From positions 248,001 to 312,000 of the forward strand of contig NZ_JACHBD010000005.1 in assembly GCF_014200175.1 (NCBI RefSeq): a DNA stretch of 64,000 nucleotides. The letters run 5' to 3'. A model generated the notes under the pieces. That model had not been told where the DNA came from and ran no database searches. It was given only the letters and a program-made list of their open reading frames with translations. The stretch's first letter is position 1. Each line of letters begins with the position of its first letter. The translations under genes were made by a program, and so were the position numbers. The stretch is from Rhizobium lentis (GTDB lineage Bacteria > Pseudomonadota > Alphaproteobacteria > Rhizobiales > Rhizobiaceae). Shown here in pieces: positions 8,938-18,319 of the stretch.

Positions 8938-9737
8938 ATGGGTATGGGCCTCTGCGAAGGGAATGGCTCCGCACGATTCCGCCGTCACATCTGCAGCCTC
9001 CGGATTTTCTTCATGGCATCCTCCCCGATATTAACGCGTCTTTCCCCGACCGCGTCGTCCCGCCTCCTCGTGCTTGCCGAGGCGGTGGTGAAGGCCGGCG
9101 AAACCGCCCGCGTCTCGCTGCGGCGGCGAACCTCTCGGGAAATGCTCGCCAAGGCGCCGCGCGACTAGGGCCGGACACGCCGATCATCTACATCGACCCG
9201 ATCGACGGCACCACCAATTACGCCTGGGGCGTCCCGCATTTCGGCATGACGATCGCCATCGCCGAAGGCGGCAGGCTGGTGGCTGGCGTCGTCTATGACG
9301 CCATGCAGGACGAGTTGTTCAGCGCCGAGCGCGGCGGCGGCGCCTATCTCAATGGCGAGCGCATCCGCTGCGCCGATGTCGGCGACATCGAAAACGTGCT
9401 TATCGGCGCCGGCCTGCCGATCCCCGGCCAGGTCAAGGCGGTCGCCGAAGAAATCTATTTCGACGCCATCAAACGGCTGATGGCCAATACGGCAGGTGTG
9501 CGCCGCCTCGGCTCGGCGGCGCTGTCGATCGCCTATGTCGCCTGCGGCCGGCTGGACGGTTTTTTCGAGGATGGGCTTTCGATCCATGATTTCGGCGCCT
9601 CGGCGCTGATGGTCGAGGAGGCCGGCGGCATCGTCACCCGGCTTTCCGGTGCTGAGGTCGATGGGCGGGGCGATATCCTTGCGGCCAGCCAGGCGCTGCA
9701 TCCCTGGCTCAAGGAAGGCTTCCGTATTAAGGCCTGA
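8938..9737 (+). pseudogene. Inositol monophosphatase family gene, internally deleted and frameshifted
   Basis: Two pieces of one IMPase-fold gene lie in different frames. The first (to the TAG at 9166-9168) encodes an N-terminal helix-like region ending SREMLAKAPRD. The second resumes in another frame at about 9168 with IYIDPIDGTTNYAWGVPHF, the second metal-binding motif, and runs to LKEGFRIKA at 9737. In intact proteins roughly 40 residues, including the first metal-binding GEE motif, lie between these points and are absent here. The C-terminal motif FGASALMVEEAGG is intact. A deletion plus frameshift is the simplest reading. No active enzyme is expected. It follows the sugar transporter and may once have been part of that operon. 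Confidence 0.8.
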
Positions 9738-9867
9738 TTTTCCTGAGCCAGCAGCGACTATAGACCTCATCATCTTCCCTTGGCGGCGATAGCGAGGCTG
9801 CGCTCATTGCGCCTTATGGAAATTGACGGCTCGGAACACTATCTCTTGGCAAACAAGGAGACACCCA

Positions 9868-10377
9868 ATGACCGAAGAACGTGCAGTGCTCGCCGGTGGC
9901 TGCTTCTGGGGCATGCAGGACCTCATCCGCCGCTACAAGGGCGTGATCTCGACTCGTGTCGGCTATACCGGCGGCGACGTGCCGAATGCGACCTACCGCA
10001 ACCACGGGACCCATGCCGAGGCGATCGAAATCATCTTCGACCCCGCCAAGATCAGCTATCGGGAAATCCTCGAATTCTTCTTCCAGATCCATGACCCGAG
10101 CACGCGCAACCGACAGGGCAACGACGTCGGCACGAGCTATCGCTCGGCAATTTTCTATACCAGTCCCGAACAGGAGCGCGTCGCCAGGGAAACGATCGCC
10201 GATGTCGACGCATCCGGCCTGTGGCCTGGAAAGGTCGTCACCGAAGTCGTGCCGGCCGGCGATTTCTGGGAGGCCGAGCCCGAGCACCAGGATTATCTGG
10301 AGCGCATCCCGAATGGCTACACCTGCCATTTCGTCCGGCCTGGCTGGAAACTGCCGGCCCGTCAGAAGATCGCCTGA
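9868..10377 (+). CDS. msrA: Peptide-methionine (S)-S-oxide reductase
   Basis: Repairs oxidised methionine by reducing methionine-S-sulfoxide, regenerated by thioredoxin; cytoplasmic. The active-site motif [10 protein letters not shown] with the catalytic cysteine is near residue 13, followed by the family motifs [27 protein letters not shown] and SYRSAIFY. Length 169 residues is normal. The ATG at 9868 follows AAGGAG; an upstream in-frame start lacks family sequence. It stands alone between a pseudogene and a convergent operon. No clear C-terminal recycling cysteines are seen. Confidence 0.95.
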   Translation: MTEERAVLAGGCFWGMQDLIRRYKGVISTRVGYTGGDVPNATYRNHGTHAEAIEIIFDPAKISYREILEFFFQIHDPSTRNRQGNDVGTSYRSAIFYTSPEQERVARETIADVDASGLWPGKVVTEVVPAGDFWEAEPEHQDYLERIPNGYTCHFVRPGWKLPARQKIA

Positions 10378-10535
10378 TAGCGCTCATGGATGCCAGGAGC
10401 GACTCCGGCCTGCAGCGTCTGCGCGATTTGCTGGTGGCATATATGACGCCGGAGGGGTGTTTTTCGACTCCCGCGCCGCGCCTGGATCATCACAGCTCGC
10501 CGCGCGGCGGGATAGTACGCAGGCGTCCCCGCGTC

Positions 10536-11825
10536 TCAATAGCGCGGTGCATAATCCCGACCGCCGTCGATCTGCGCCGGGCGCCCATCCAGGAAAAGCT
10601 CGCCGATGCGCGGCGCCGAGCGGGCGATGACCTTCCCGCGGCGGATCACCGCCAGCCGGTTGGGCTTCAGCCGCAGCGCCTCCAGCGTGTCGCTGGCTTG
10701 GAGGATGACGAGGTCCGCTTTGCAACCTCTCTCCAGTCCGTAGCCAGCGAGCCCCATCGTCTTCGCCGAATTGACGGTCAGCGCGTCGAAAATCCTCTTC
10801 TTGTCGTCGATGCCGGCCATCTGCGCGACATGGATCGCCATGTGGCCTACCTCCAGCATGTCGCCGGACCCCATTGAATACCAGGGATCCATGACGCAAT
10901 CGTGCCCAAAAGAGACATTCAGCCCGGCATCCATCAGCTCGCGGACCCGGGTCATGCCGCGGCGCTTCGGATAGGTGTCGTGCCGGCCCTGCAGCATGAT
11001 GTTGATCAGCGGGTTGGGGATCACGTTGATCTCCGCCTCGGCCATCAGCGGGATGAGCTTGGAAACATAATAATTGTCCATCGAATGCATCGAGGTCAGA
11101 TGCGAGCCGGCGACACTTCCCTGCAGGCCGAAGCGGATGGTTTGCGCGGCCAGCGTCTCGATATGGCGCGAGAGCGGGTCGTCGGTTTCGTCGCAATGCA
11201 TATCGACCGGCAGGCCGCGCTCGGCGGCGATGCGGCAGAGCGCCTCGACCGACGCCGTGCCGTCATCCATCGTCCGTTCGAAGTGGGGAATACCGCCGAC
11301 GATGTCGACGCCCATATCGAGCGCCCGGTTGAGAGCGTCGATCGCCCCCGGCGAGCGGTAATAACCGTCCTGGGGGAAGGCGACCAGCTGCAGATCGATA
11401 TAGGGCGCGACCCGTTCGCGGACTTCGATCATCGCCTCGACGGTCACCAGTCTGGGATCACTCGTATCGACATGACTGCGGATGAAAAGCAGGCCTTGCG
11501 TCACCGCCAGATCGCAATAACGCAGCGCGCGATCGACCAGTTCCTCCCTGGTCACGATAGGGCGCAGCTCCCCCCAGAGCGCGATGCCCTCCAGCAACGT
11601 GCCGGAGACATTCATGCGTGGCAGCCCGAGCGACAGGGTGGCGTCCATATGGAAATGCGGATCCACGAAAGGCGGGCTCACCAGCCTGCCGGTGGCGTCG
11701 ATTTCCTCTGCCGCCTGCGCCTGCAGATTACGCTCGACGGCGACGATCATGCCGCCCTCGATACCGATATCGATGCCGGTTCGGCCATCGGGGAGATTTG
11801 CATTTCTGACGATCAGATCAAACAT
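10536..11825 (-). CDS. Cytosine-deaminase-like amidohydrolase
   Basis: Metal-dependent hydrolase of the amidohydrolase superfamily, CodA-like, 429 residues. Metal and catalytic residues of cytosine deaminase are visible: HFH in DPHFHMD (about residue 60), HCDE (about 210-213), the histidine in GSHLTSMHS and the aspartate in GHDCVMDPW. It would deaminate cytosine or a related cyclic amide. The ATG has GAGG 6 bases upstream. It is last in a minus-strand operon with a BMP-type transporter and an amidase, suggesting nucleobase or related nitrogen-heterocycle scavenging. The precise substrate is uncertain. Confidence 0.85.
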   Translation of the reverse strand: MFDLIVRNANLPDGRTGIDIGIEGGMIVAVERNLQAQAAEEIDATGRLVSPPFVDPHFHMDATLSLGLPRMNVSGTLLEGIALWGELRPIVTREELVDRALRYCDLAVTQGLLFIRSHVDTSDPRLVTVEAMIEVRERVAPYIDLQLVAFPQDGYYRSPGAIDALNRALDMGVDIVGGIPHFERTMDDGTASVEALCRIAAERGLPVDMHCDETDDPLSRHIETLAAQTIRFGLQGSVAGSHLTSMHSMDNYYVSKLIPLMAEAEINVIPNPLINIMLQGRHDTYPKRRGMTRVRELMDAGLNVSFGHDCVMDPWYSMGSGDMLEVGHMAIHVAQMAGIDDKKRIFDALTVNSAKTMGLAGYGLERGCKADLVILQASDTLEALRLKPNRLAVIRRGKVIARSAPRIGELFLDGRPAQIDGGRDYAPRY

Positions 11826-11848
11826 CGGAACCTCGTTTGAAAGGGCGG

Positions 11849-12793
11849 CTAGCGTTCGCCGCGCCGATAGGGCTGCATTAGCGCCTGCGGCACGCGGGCG
11901 CGGCGGGCCATGATCGCAAGAGCGGCAATGGAAAGGATATAGGGCGTCATCAGGAAGAGCTGATAGGGTACAAGCCCGCTTAACGCCGTTTGCAGCCGAA
12001 GCTGAAAGGCATCGAAGAAGGCGAAGAGCAGAGCCCCGAACAGCGCGCGGCCCGGCCGCCAGGAGGCGAATACGACAAGCGCGATGCAGATCCAGCCGCG
12101 CCCCTGCACCATGGTCGGAAAGAAGCTGTTGAACGCCGACAAGGTCAGGAAGGCGCCGCCCATCCCCATCAGAGCGCTTCCGGCAACCACAGCGCCATAC
12201 CGCACCTTCATTGGATCGACGCCCTGGGCTTCCGCCGCATGCGGATTTTCACCGGTCATGCGGATTGCAAGCCCCACGGGAGTGCGGAAGATGATGTAGG
12301 CCATCAGGAGTGCGATAAGGATCGCAAGATAGGTCGGCGCCGTCTGCGTGAAGAAGGCCGGGCCGATGAACGGCAGCGTCGAGAGACCGGGAATGGCGAT
12401 CGGCTGAAACGGCACGATGGTGGGCGGCGTATTGGCAAGCGGCACGATCAGCCGGAAGACATAATAGCTGAAGCTTGAGGCAAAGAGCGTCACACCAAGA
12501 CCGGAGACATGCTGCGAGAGCCCGAGCGTCACCGTCAGCGACGCGTGCAGCAGGCCGAAGACGCCACCGGCGACTGCGGCGATCAGCAGGCCGGTCCACA
12601 GATCGGCACCATGATAGACGGAAAGCCAGCCGATCATTGCGCCGAAGGTCATGATGCCTTCGATGCCGAGGTTGAGCACGCCGGCCCGTTCGCAGAGCAG
12701 GGCTCCGAGCGTGCCGAAAATCAGTGGCGTGGCGATCCGCAGGATTGCCGCCCAGAGCCCGGCGGAGGCGATGATATCGAATAATTGCGTCAT
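11849..12793 (-). CDS. ABC transporter permease, BMP/nucleoside type
   Basis: Inner-membrane permease of 314 residues in the branched-chain-amino-acid/ribose permease superfamily (BPD_transp_2), the NupQ/YufQ-like partner in nucleoside uptake systems. It has many hydrophobic segments and the family motif LCERAGVLNLGIEGIMTFGA near residue 37. The start overlaps the preceding permease stop by 4 bases (ATGA), so they are co-translated. It belongs to the 10536-17765 operon. Confidence 0.92.
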   Translation of the reverse strand: MTQLFDIIASAGLWAAILRIATPLIFGTLGALLCERAGVLNLGIEGIMTFGAMIGWLSVYHGADLWTGLLIAAVAGGVFGLLHASLTVTLGLSQHVSGLGVTLFASSFSYYVFRLIVPLANTPPTIVPFQPIAIPGLSTLPFIGPAFFTQTAPTYLAILIALLMAYIIFRTPVGLAIRMTGENPHAAEAQGVDPMKVRYGAVVAGSALMGMGGAFLTLSAFNSFFPTMVQGRGWICIALVVFASWRPGRALFGALLFAFFDAFQLRLQTALSGLVPYQLFLMTPYILSIAALAIMARRARVPQALMQPYRRGER

Positions 12794-13839
12794 CGCCGGA
12801 TCCTGTATTGCGTAAAGAACAATGCGATCAGCATCGTCAGGAGCGAGAGCGCCACCGTGACGTCGGCAATATAGGTCGGGATGCCGAGACCCCGGCTCAT
12901 GCCGTCGGCGCCGACGAACATCGTGGCCGTGAAAATGGCGGCGAAGACAACACCAAGCGGATTGAGGTTGGCGAGCATGGCGACGACAATGCCGGCATAG
13001 CCGAAACCGGGCGACAGGTCGGTCGTCACGTAGCCCTTGACGCCCATCACCTCGATTGCTCCTGCAAGCCCTGCAAGCCCACCGGAGAGACAGGCGACCT
13101 TCACCAGCGTTCTTCCGAGCGGCACACCAGCAAAAACCGCACCGGCAGGGTTAAGGCCCGCGGCGCGCGATTGCATACCAAATACGGTGCGGGACTGGAC
13201 GAAGTGAACGATGATCGCCAGCACTATCGCGATCGCAAAACCGATATGAAGGCGCGAGCGGGCGATCAGCTTCGGCAGCATGGCGTGATCGCTGACGGAT
13301 TGCGACTGCGGCCAGCCGAAGGCAAGCGGATCCTTGAGGACGCCGTCGATGAGCATCGAGACGAAAAGCACGGCGATGAAATTCATCAGCAGGCTGGTGA
13401 CGACCTCATCGACGGAAAAGCGCAGTCTCAGCCATAGCGGGAGTAAAATCAGCACCATGCCGGCGATTGCACCGATCATCAGCAAGAGTGGAATAAGAAT
13501 GGGTGCCGGAAGATTGCCCAGCAGTTTCGAACTCGCTGCCGCAACGGCGATCGCGCCAAGATAGAACTGGCCCTCGGCGCCGATATTCCAGAGCCGCGCC
13601 CGGAAGGCGACGGCAGCGGCAAGTCCGGTCAGCATCAGCGGCGTCGCCCGCGTCAGCGTTTCGGTCGCCGAAAGCCGCGATCCGAAGGCGCCGGTCAGAA
13701 TGCGCCAATAGGCATCGAGGACAGGCGCGCCGGCGATCGAGATCAGGATGCCCGCCAGCGCAAGCGCCGCGACGACGGCGATAACCGGCGTGACGATCAG
13801 GAGGGAAAGCGGGCGGTGTTCGCGGCGCTCAAATCGCAT
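12790..13839 (-). CDS. ABC transporter permease, BMP/nucleoside type
   Basis: First permease of the importer, 349 residues, NupP/YufP-like. Hydrophobic spans begin at LLIVTPVIAVVAALALAGILI. The characteristic FRARLWNIGAEGQFYLGAIA motif is present at about residues 79-98. The gene starts 11 bases inside the end of the ATPase gene with GAGG upstream of the ATG. It pairs with the permease at 11849-12793. Confidence 0.92.
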   Translation of the reverse strand: MRFERREHRPLSLLIVTPVIAVVAALALAGILISIAGAPVLDAYWRILTGAFGSRLSATETLTRATPLMLTGLAAAVAFRARLWNIGAEGQFYLGAIAVAAASSKLLGNLPAPILIPLLLMIGAIAGMVLILLPLWLRLRFSVDEVVTSLLMNFIAVLFVSMLIDGVLKDPLAFGWPQSQSVSDHAMLPKLIARSRLHIGFAIAIVLAIIVHFVQSRTVFGMQSRAAGLNPAGAVFAGVPLGRTLVKVACLSGGLAGLAGAIEVMGVKGYVTTDLSPGFGYAGIVVAMLANLNPLGVVFAAIFTATMFVGADGMSRGLGIPTYIADVTVALSLLTMLIALFFTQYRIRR

Positions 13840-15361
13840 GGCCGACCTCGCGGGTCTCTTGCCATTCCCCGGCCATCATCAGCCCCAGCCTGCGGGCATC
13901 GGCGCCGTCGGCGTCGACGGGCGGCGACAGCCGGCCGCCGACGATCGCCTGTATGCGGTCTGCGAGCGCGATCACCTCGTCAAGATCCTCCGAGATCAGC
14001 AGCACGGCAGTCCCCTGCCGGCGGGCTTCGAGCAGGCGCGCATGCACGGCGGCAACGGCGCCTTCATCGAGGCCGCGGGCAGGCTGCGCCGCGATCAGGA
14101 TGCGCGGCCGCCGATAGAGACTGCGCCCGAGAATGAGCTTCTGCATATTGCCCCCGGAAAGAAGCCGCGTTCGGATTGCCGGGCCGCCACCACGAACATC
14201 GAAGCCGTCGATGATCTCGCGCGCAAACGCCATGCCGGCTTTGCGGTTGACGAGACCGTTGCGCGAGAAGGCCGGCGAGGCGATCCGCTCCAGCACGGCG
14301 TTTTCCCAGATCGCCATTTCCCCGATCACGCCCTCATGGTTGCGGTCCTCGGGAATGCGGCCGATGCTTGCTTCGACGACATCGGCGACTCCAAGATCGC
14401 CGACCGCTTCGCCGAACAGCCTGAGGTCGCCGCCGCTGCGCGCCAGCGTGCCGGAAAGAAGGTGCGCCAGTGCCGCTTGGCCGTTGCCTGAGACGCCGAT
14501 GATGCCGAGGATCTCGCCCTGATGCAGCCGGAAGCTGATCGATTTCAGACGATCGATGCCGCCGGTTCGTACGGTCACACCTGCGGCCTCGAGCGCAACG
14601 GCGCCGGGTGTCGACGGTTCGCGCACGGGCCGTGTTACGCGGTGCCCAATCATCAGCTCGGCGAGTTCCGCCTTGCCGGTTTCCGACGCCCGGCGTTCGG
14701 CGACCATCTTGCCTGCGCGCAGCACGACGATGCGGTCAGCCGCCGCCATCACCTCGTCGAGCTTATGTGAGATGAAGATCAGCGACAGGCCCTGGCGGGC
14801 CATTTCCTTGAGCGTCGTGAACAGCCGCTCGGCTTCGATGTTGGTCAGCACCGCCGTCGGCTCATCGAGGATCAGAATGCGGGCATCGTTGTAGAGCGCC
14901 TTGAGGATTTCCACTCTCTGCTGCTCGCCGACCGAAAGGTCGCCAAGACGGGCATCGGGATCGACTTGCAGGCCGAAGCGTTCCGAAATCGCCAGGAGTT
15001 TGTTGCGCGCCGCCGATGTTGCCGATCGCCAGGACCACAGCCCCTCCGTGCCGGTCATGACGTTTTCGAGGACAGTCAGATTGGGCGCGAGCGAGAAATG
15101 CTGATGCACCATGCCAACGCCGGCGCGGATCGCCGCGCGCGGCTTGCCCTGCGGCAGCTCGGCACCTTCGATCAGAATTTGGCCGGCATCCGGCACGTAG
15201 TGACCGAAAAGGATGCTCATCAGCGTGGTTTTCCCCGCGCCGTTCTCGCCGAGCAGGGCGACGACCTCGCCCCTGGCCAGCGTCATGGAAATATTGTCAT
15301 TGGCAAGATTGGCGCCGAAACGTTTGCTGACGCCGACAATTTCGAGAACGGGCCCGGTCAT
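13829..15361 (-). CDS. ABC transporter ATP-binding protein with two nucleotide-binding domains
   Basis: Cytoplasmic ATPase of 510 residues, NupO/YufO-like, with two fused ABC domains. Domain 1 has Walker A GENGAGKTT and signature LSVGEQQR. Domain 2 has a degenerate Walker A (GVSGNGQAALA) and signature LSGGNMQK, the usual asymmetry of this class. The ATG at 15361 is chosen because it forms an ATGA overlap with the amidase stop and because family homology begins at VLEIVGVSKRFG. It powers the BMP-type importer of the operon. Confidence 0.93.
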   Translation of the reverse strand: MTGPVLEIVGVSKRFGANLANDNISMTLARGEVVALLGENGAGKTTLMSILFGHYVPDAGQILIEGAELPQGKPRAAIRAGVGMVHQHFSLAPNLTVLENVMTGTEGLWSWRSATSAARNKLLAISERFGLQVDPDARLGDLSVGEQQRVEILKALYNDARILILDEPTAVLTNIEAERLFTTLKEMARQGLSLIFISHKLDEVMAAADRIVVLRAGKMVAERRASETGKAELAELMIGHRVTRPVREPSTPGAVALEAAGVTVRTGGIDRLKSISFRLHQGEILGIIGVSGNGQAALAHLLSGTLARSGGDLRLFGEAVGDLGVADVVEASIGRIPEDRNHEGVIGEMAIWENAVLERIASPAFSRNGLVNRKAGMAFAREIIDGFDVRGGGPAIRTRLLSGGNMQKLILGRSLYRRPRILIAAQPARGLDEGAVAAVHARLLEARRQGTAVLLISEDLDEVIALADRIQAIVGGRLSPPVDADGADARRLGLMMAGEWQETREVGHAI

Positions 15362-16770
15362 GACGGCAACCCCGCCACCGGATAACGGTGCTGCCATCGC
15401 CCCTCGGCCTCCAGGCGTGCCGCAAGCGACAGAAGCCCGGGCTCGTGCCCCATCGGCATCATGAGCTGCACCGGCAGCGGCATGGCATGCTCATCCTGTC
15501 CGAAAGGTAGCGTCAAAGCAGGAAAACCCGAAATATTGGCAAGGCAGGCAAGCGGCGCAAACGCGGTCATTCGCTCCAGATGCAGATCGGTGTCGGCATG
15601 ATCGGACGGAAAGGAGCCGATCGCAAGAGGCGCGGAGGCAAGCATCGGCATCAGGATGCAGTCGACCGTGTCAAACAGCCCCCAGACGGCGTGGCTTACC
15701 AGGACAGCATCGTTCAGCGTTTTCCAGAGTTCGATGGCCGAAAGCGCTCGTCCCCGTATGGCGAAAGCCTGCGTAAGCGGCTCGGCCCTGCTTTCATCGA
15801 GGGCTGCTGCCTCGATGAGGGCGGTGAGATTGACCGAAATGATATCAGCGAAGGCGCGGCTGCTGGCGGCGACGCTCCATTCGAAATCGGCCCAGGTCAA
15901 CGGAACGGTGACATATCCGTCCTTCTCGAGCACCCGTGCCGCGTCCTCGACGGCTGCAAGCCGGTCATCCGAGGTCGGATAGACCGGTCCGGTGTCGGTC
16001 AACAGGCCAATCCGCAAACGGCCGGTGCCGAAACCGGCGGGAGAGGGATCCGGAACGGGTCCGCACGCATTGCCGCTCAGATTGCTGAAGATAAGTGCCG
16101 TATCCCGCACCGAGCGGCAGACCGCCAGTTCGCTCGCGATGCCGGCAAGGTGGTTGCCAAAAGAAGGTCCGCCGGGGATGGCGCCGCGGGTCGGCTTCAG
16201 TCCGACAAGGCCGCAACAGGCGGCGGGCACGCGGATCGAGCCACCGGCGTCGGTGGCGTGGGCAATCGCGACGATCCCGGCGGCAACCGCTGCCGCTGCA
16301 CCGCCGGACGAGCCGCCGGCGGTGCGCGCCGGATCGAGCGGGTTGCGACAGACAGGTCCGATTGCCGGTTCGCTGGCGAGCGAAAGGCCAAATTCGGGGC
16401 TCGTCGTCAGGCCGAATAGACAAAAGCCGGCGTCGCGGAATCGCGAAGCGAGATCGGAATCGGCCTCGCCGTCCTTTCTCGCGAAGAGGCGGGAACCGGC
16501 CGCTACCGGCAGTCCGCGGAAGGGACCGCCAAGATCTTTCGCCAAGGTCGGCACGCCGGCAAAGGGCCGCGCCGAAGAATGCTCGGGCGGGAGCTGCCGC
16601 TCCCGGTCGCAGGCCTGCGCTGCAGCGAGACCCATGGCGCCGTCGAGATAGGCGATCGCGCCGAGCGGCTCATGCCGCGCGGCTGCCTCAAGGGAGATCC
16701 GCATCGCTTCTGCAGCGCTCAAGCTGCCATGCCTGATCGCTGCCGCAAGTTCCGTTGCGTCGCCCTGCAT
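15358..16770 (-). CDS. Amidase (amidase-signature family)
   Basis: Hydrolyses a C-N amide bond in an imported or cytoplasmic substrate. It is 470 residues, the normal length. The catalytic Ser-cisSer-Lys triad fits: lysine in VPTLAKDLGGPF, and the serine-rich signature GGSSGGAAAAVAAG followed by DAGGSIRVPAACCGLVGLKPT. Located between the BMP-type binding protein and the ATPase of one operon, with ATGA coupling to the ATPase. This suggests the transporter brings in an amide-containing compound, later handled by the deaminase-like hydrolase. Substrate unknown. Confidence 0.92.
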   Translation of the reverse strand: MQGDATELAAAIRHGSLSAAEAMRISLEAAARHEPLGAIAYLDGAMGLAAAQACDRERQLPPEHSSARPFAGVPTLAKDLGGPFRGLPVAAGSRLFARKDGEADSDLASRFRDAGFCLFGLTTSPEFGLSLASEPAIGPVCRNPLDPARTAGGSSGGAAAAVAAGIVAIAHATDAGGSIRVPAACCGLVGLKPTRGAIPGGPSFGNHLAGIASELAVCRSVRDTALIFSNLSGNACGPVPDPSPAGFGTGRLRIGLLTDTGPVYPTSDDRLAAVEDAARVLEKDGYVTVPLTWADFEWSVAASSRAFADIISVNLTALIEAAALDESRAEPLTQAFAIRGRALSAIELWKTLNDAVLVSHAVWGLFDTVDCILMPMLASAPLAIGSFPSDHADTDLHLERMTAFAPLACLANISGFPALTLPFGQDEHAMPLPVQLMMPMGHEPGLLSLAARLEAEGRWQHRYPVAGLPS

Positions 16771-16778
16771 CAGCCGAA

Positions 16779-17765
16779 CTACTTCGGCTCTTCCATCATC
16801 TTCGGCACTTCGAAGGTGCCGGCCTTGATCTCTGCCCGCTTGGCTTCCATCGCGGCCTCAGCCTCGGCAGGCGCAACACCCTTTACGAAGACGATATCGC
16901 TGCCGCCTTCCTTCATCAGGCCGTAAGACGTGTAGTTCCTGCCGACCGGCTTGCCGGCAGCGACATCGGCAATCGCGGCATTCAGGATCGGTCGGAAATA
17001 CCACATGGCGTTGGCAAACACCGTATCGGGATAACGCGGCGTGTAATCGACCAGCGAACCGACCGACTTGATGCCGCGTTCCTTGGCGGCATCGGCCGTG
17101 CCGATGCGCTCGCCGAACAGGATATCGGCGCCGGCGTCGATCTGGGCGAGCCCGGCCTCGCGGGCCTTTGGTGGATCGAAGAAGGTGCCGATGAACGAGA
17201 CGAGGTGTTTTGCGTCGGGGTTGACCGCCTTGACGCCCGCGGCAAAGGCGTTGATCAGCATGTTGACCTCCGGGATCGGAATGGCGCCGACCGAACCGAC
17301 GACGTTCGACTTGGTCATCTTGCCCGCCAGCATCCCGGCCAGATAGGCGCCGTCGTGATTCCAGGTGCCGAAAACACCGAAATTGTCGCCGGCCTGGTCG
17401 CCGCTCGAACCCAGCACGAAAGCGGTATCCGGATAATCGGCCGCGACCTGCCGGGCCTCCTTCTCCACCGCATAGGCCTCGCCGATGATCAGCTTGTTGC
17501 CCTGTTCGGCATATTCGCGCATGGCGCGGGGATAATCGGTGCCGGAGACGCCCTCGGAGAAGACATATTCGATGACGCCGTCCTTGGCGGCGTCCTGAAG
17601 GGCCTTGTGGAGACAGGAATTCCAGGCATTTTCAACCGGCGACGCATGAATGCCGGCAACTTTCAGCGGGGCGGCGGCCCTGGTGAGCGGGGCGAAGCTG
17701 GTCACTCCGAGCGCAATGCCCGATGCGATCACTGCCCGGCGTGAAATCAGGATGTCTTTGGTCAT
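16779..17765 (-). CDS. BMP-family ABC transporter substrate-binding protein
   Basis: Periplasmic binding protein of the basic-membrane-protein (Med/PnrA-like) family, 328 residues, known for nucleosides and related compounds. The ATG at 17765 has GGGGAG 7 bases upstream; an in-frame upstream start is less likely. The N-terminus SRRAVIASGIALGVTSFAP resembles a twin-arginine signal. Family landmarks are ENAWNSCLHKALQDA, the stretch FGTWNHDGAYLAGMLAGKMT and VGSVGAIPIPEVN. It is the first gene of the minus-strand operon 17765-10536 and lies under a clear promoter. Confidence 0.93.
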   Translation of the reverse strand: MTKDILISRRAVIASGIALGVTSFAPLTRAAAPLKVAGIHASPVENAWNSCLHKALQDAAKDGVIEYVFSEGVSGTDYPRAMREYAEQGNKLIIGEAYAVEKEARQVAADYPDTAFVLGSSGDQAGDNFGVFGTWNHDGAYLAGMLAGKMTKSNVVGSVGAIPIPEVNMLINAFAAGVKAVNPDAKHLVSFIGTFFDPPKAREAGLAQIDAGADILFGERIGTADAAKERGIKSVGSLVDYTPRYPDTVFANAMWYFRPILNAAIADVAAGKPVGRNYTSYGLMKEGGSDIVFVKGVAPAEAEAAMEAKRAEIKAGTFEVPKMMEEPK

Positions 17766-17800
17766 CGATTGCTCCCCTTTTTTTACCATCTGGTTTAAAA

Positions 17801-17828
17801 ATCATAGTAGCGCCTAAAAATGTGTCAA
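17801..17828 (-). promoter_or_regulatory. Sigma-70-like promoter of the BMP transporter operon, with flanking repeats
   Basis: Read on the minus strand, TTGACA (17828-17823) and TATGAT (17806-17801) are 16 bases apart and point at the binding-protein gene. The decamer TTAAAAATCA occurs at 17795-17804, over the -10 box, and again at 17842-17851, upstream of the -35, suggesting regulator sites. The remainder of the 17829-18103 spacer shows no gene. Confidence 0.65.
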
Positions 17829-18103
17829 GGAGAGAATAGGCTTAAAAATCAGGCTGATCACCCGCTGTGCTCTTTCTTTGTACACCGATTTTTCAGCGTC
17901 CTGATGGCGTCGCGACTTGGCGCAAGAAACGCGGCGTGGCAGGCTGCATCCCCGTCGCCGCCATGCTTTTCGGTTGAGATTTATCGCGTCAAGACGCACG
18001 TCCTTCGCTTCGGGGCGAGCGGGCTTGGACCGGATCGCCGGGGGGCTTGGCGCGGTGGCATTGGCAGGGTATTCAGAAGACTATTGGGCTGGGGAAACAA
18101 TAA

Positions 18104-18319
18104 ATGGGTGAAGAAGGGGCCTCGCGGCGACCGATCGCGAGCCGGTCGTCGTCCTGGGCGATCGCCATGAGCGCGTGGCTGGCGCGCATCGGCGTCACGC
18201 CGAACAGCATATCCAGCCATTGGTTGCTGATCCTGACCTCAGCCATCATCGCGGCCGGAAGCCTGGTCATCTGCGTCACCCGCACGATAACGCTTGCCCG
18301 TTCGCTGGAGAGACTATGA
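18104..18319 (+). pseudogene. CDP-alcohol phosphotransferase family gene, internally deleted
   Basis: A 71-codon frame from ATG 18104, with GGGGAAA upstream. Residues 8-36 (RRPIASRSSSWAIAMSAWLA, then RIGVTPNSIS) match the N-terminus of CDP-alcohol phosphatidyltransferases. The rest (LLILTSAIIAAGSLVICVTR, then TITLARSLERL) looks like the last membrane helix and tail. The central part with the catalytic DG(x)2AR(x)8G(x)3D(x)3D motif is missing, so no activity is expected. The frame stays open and still overlaps the acyltransferase start by 4 bases (ATGA), so the deletion preserved translational coupling. The lipid neighbours support the family call. Confidence 0.65.

Noticed and set aside
17820..18111. 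Small plus-strand frames upstream of the truncated phosphotransferase
   Set aside because: No Shine-Dalgarno, no family features and no match to the expected missing part of the phosphotransferase.
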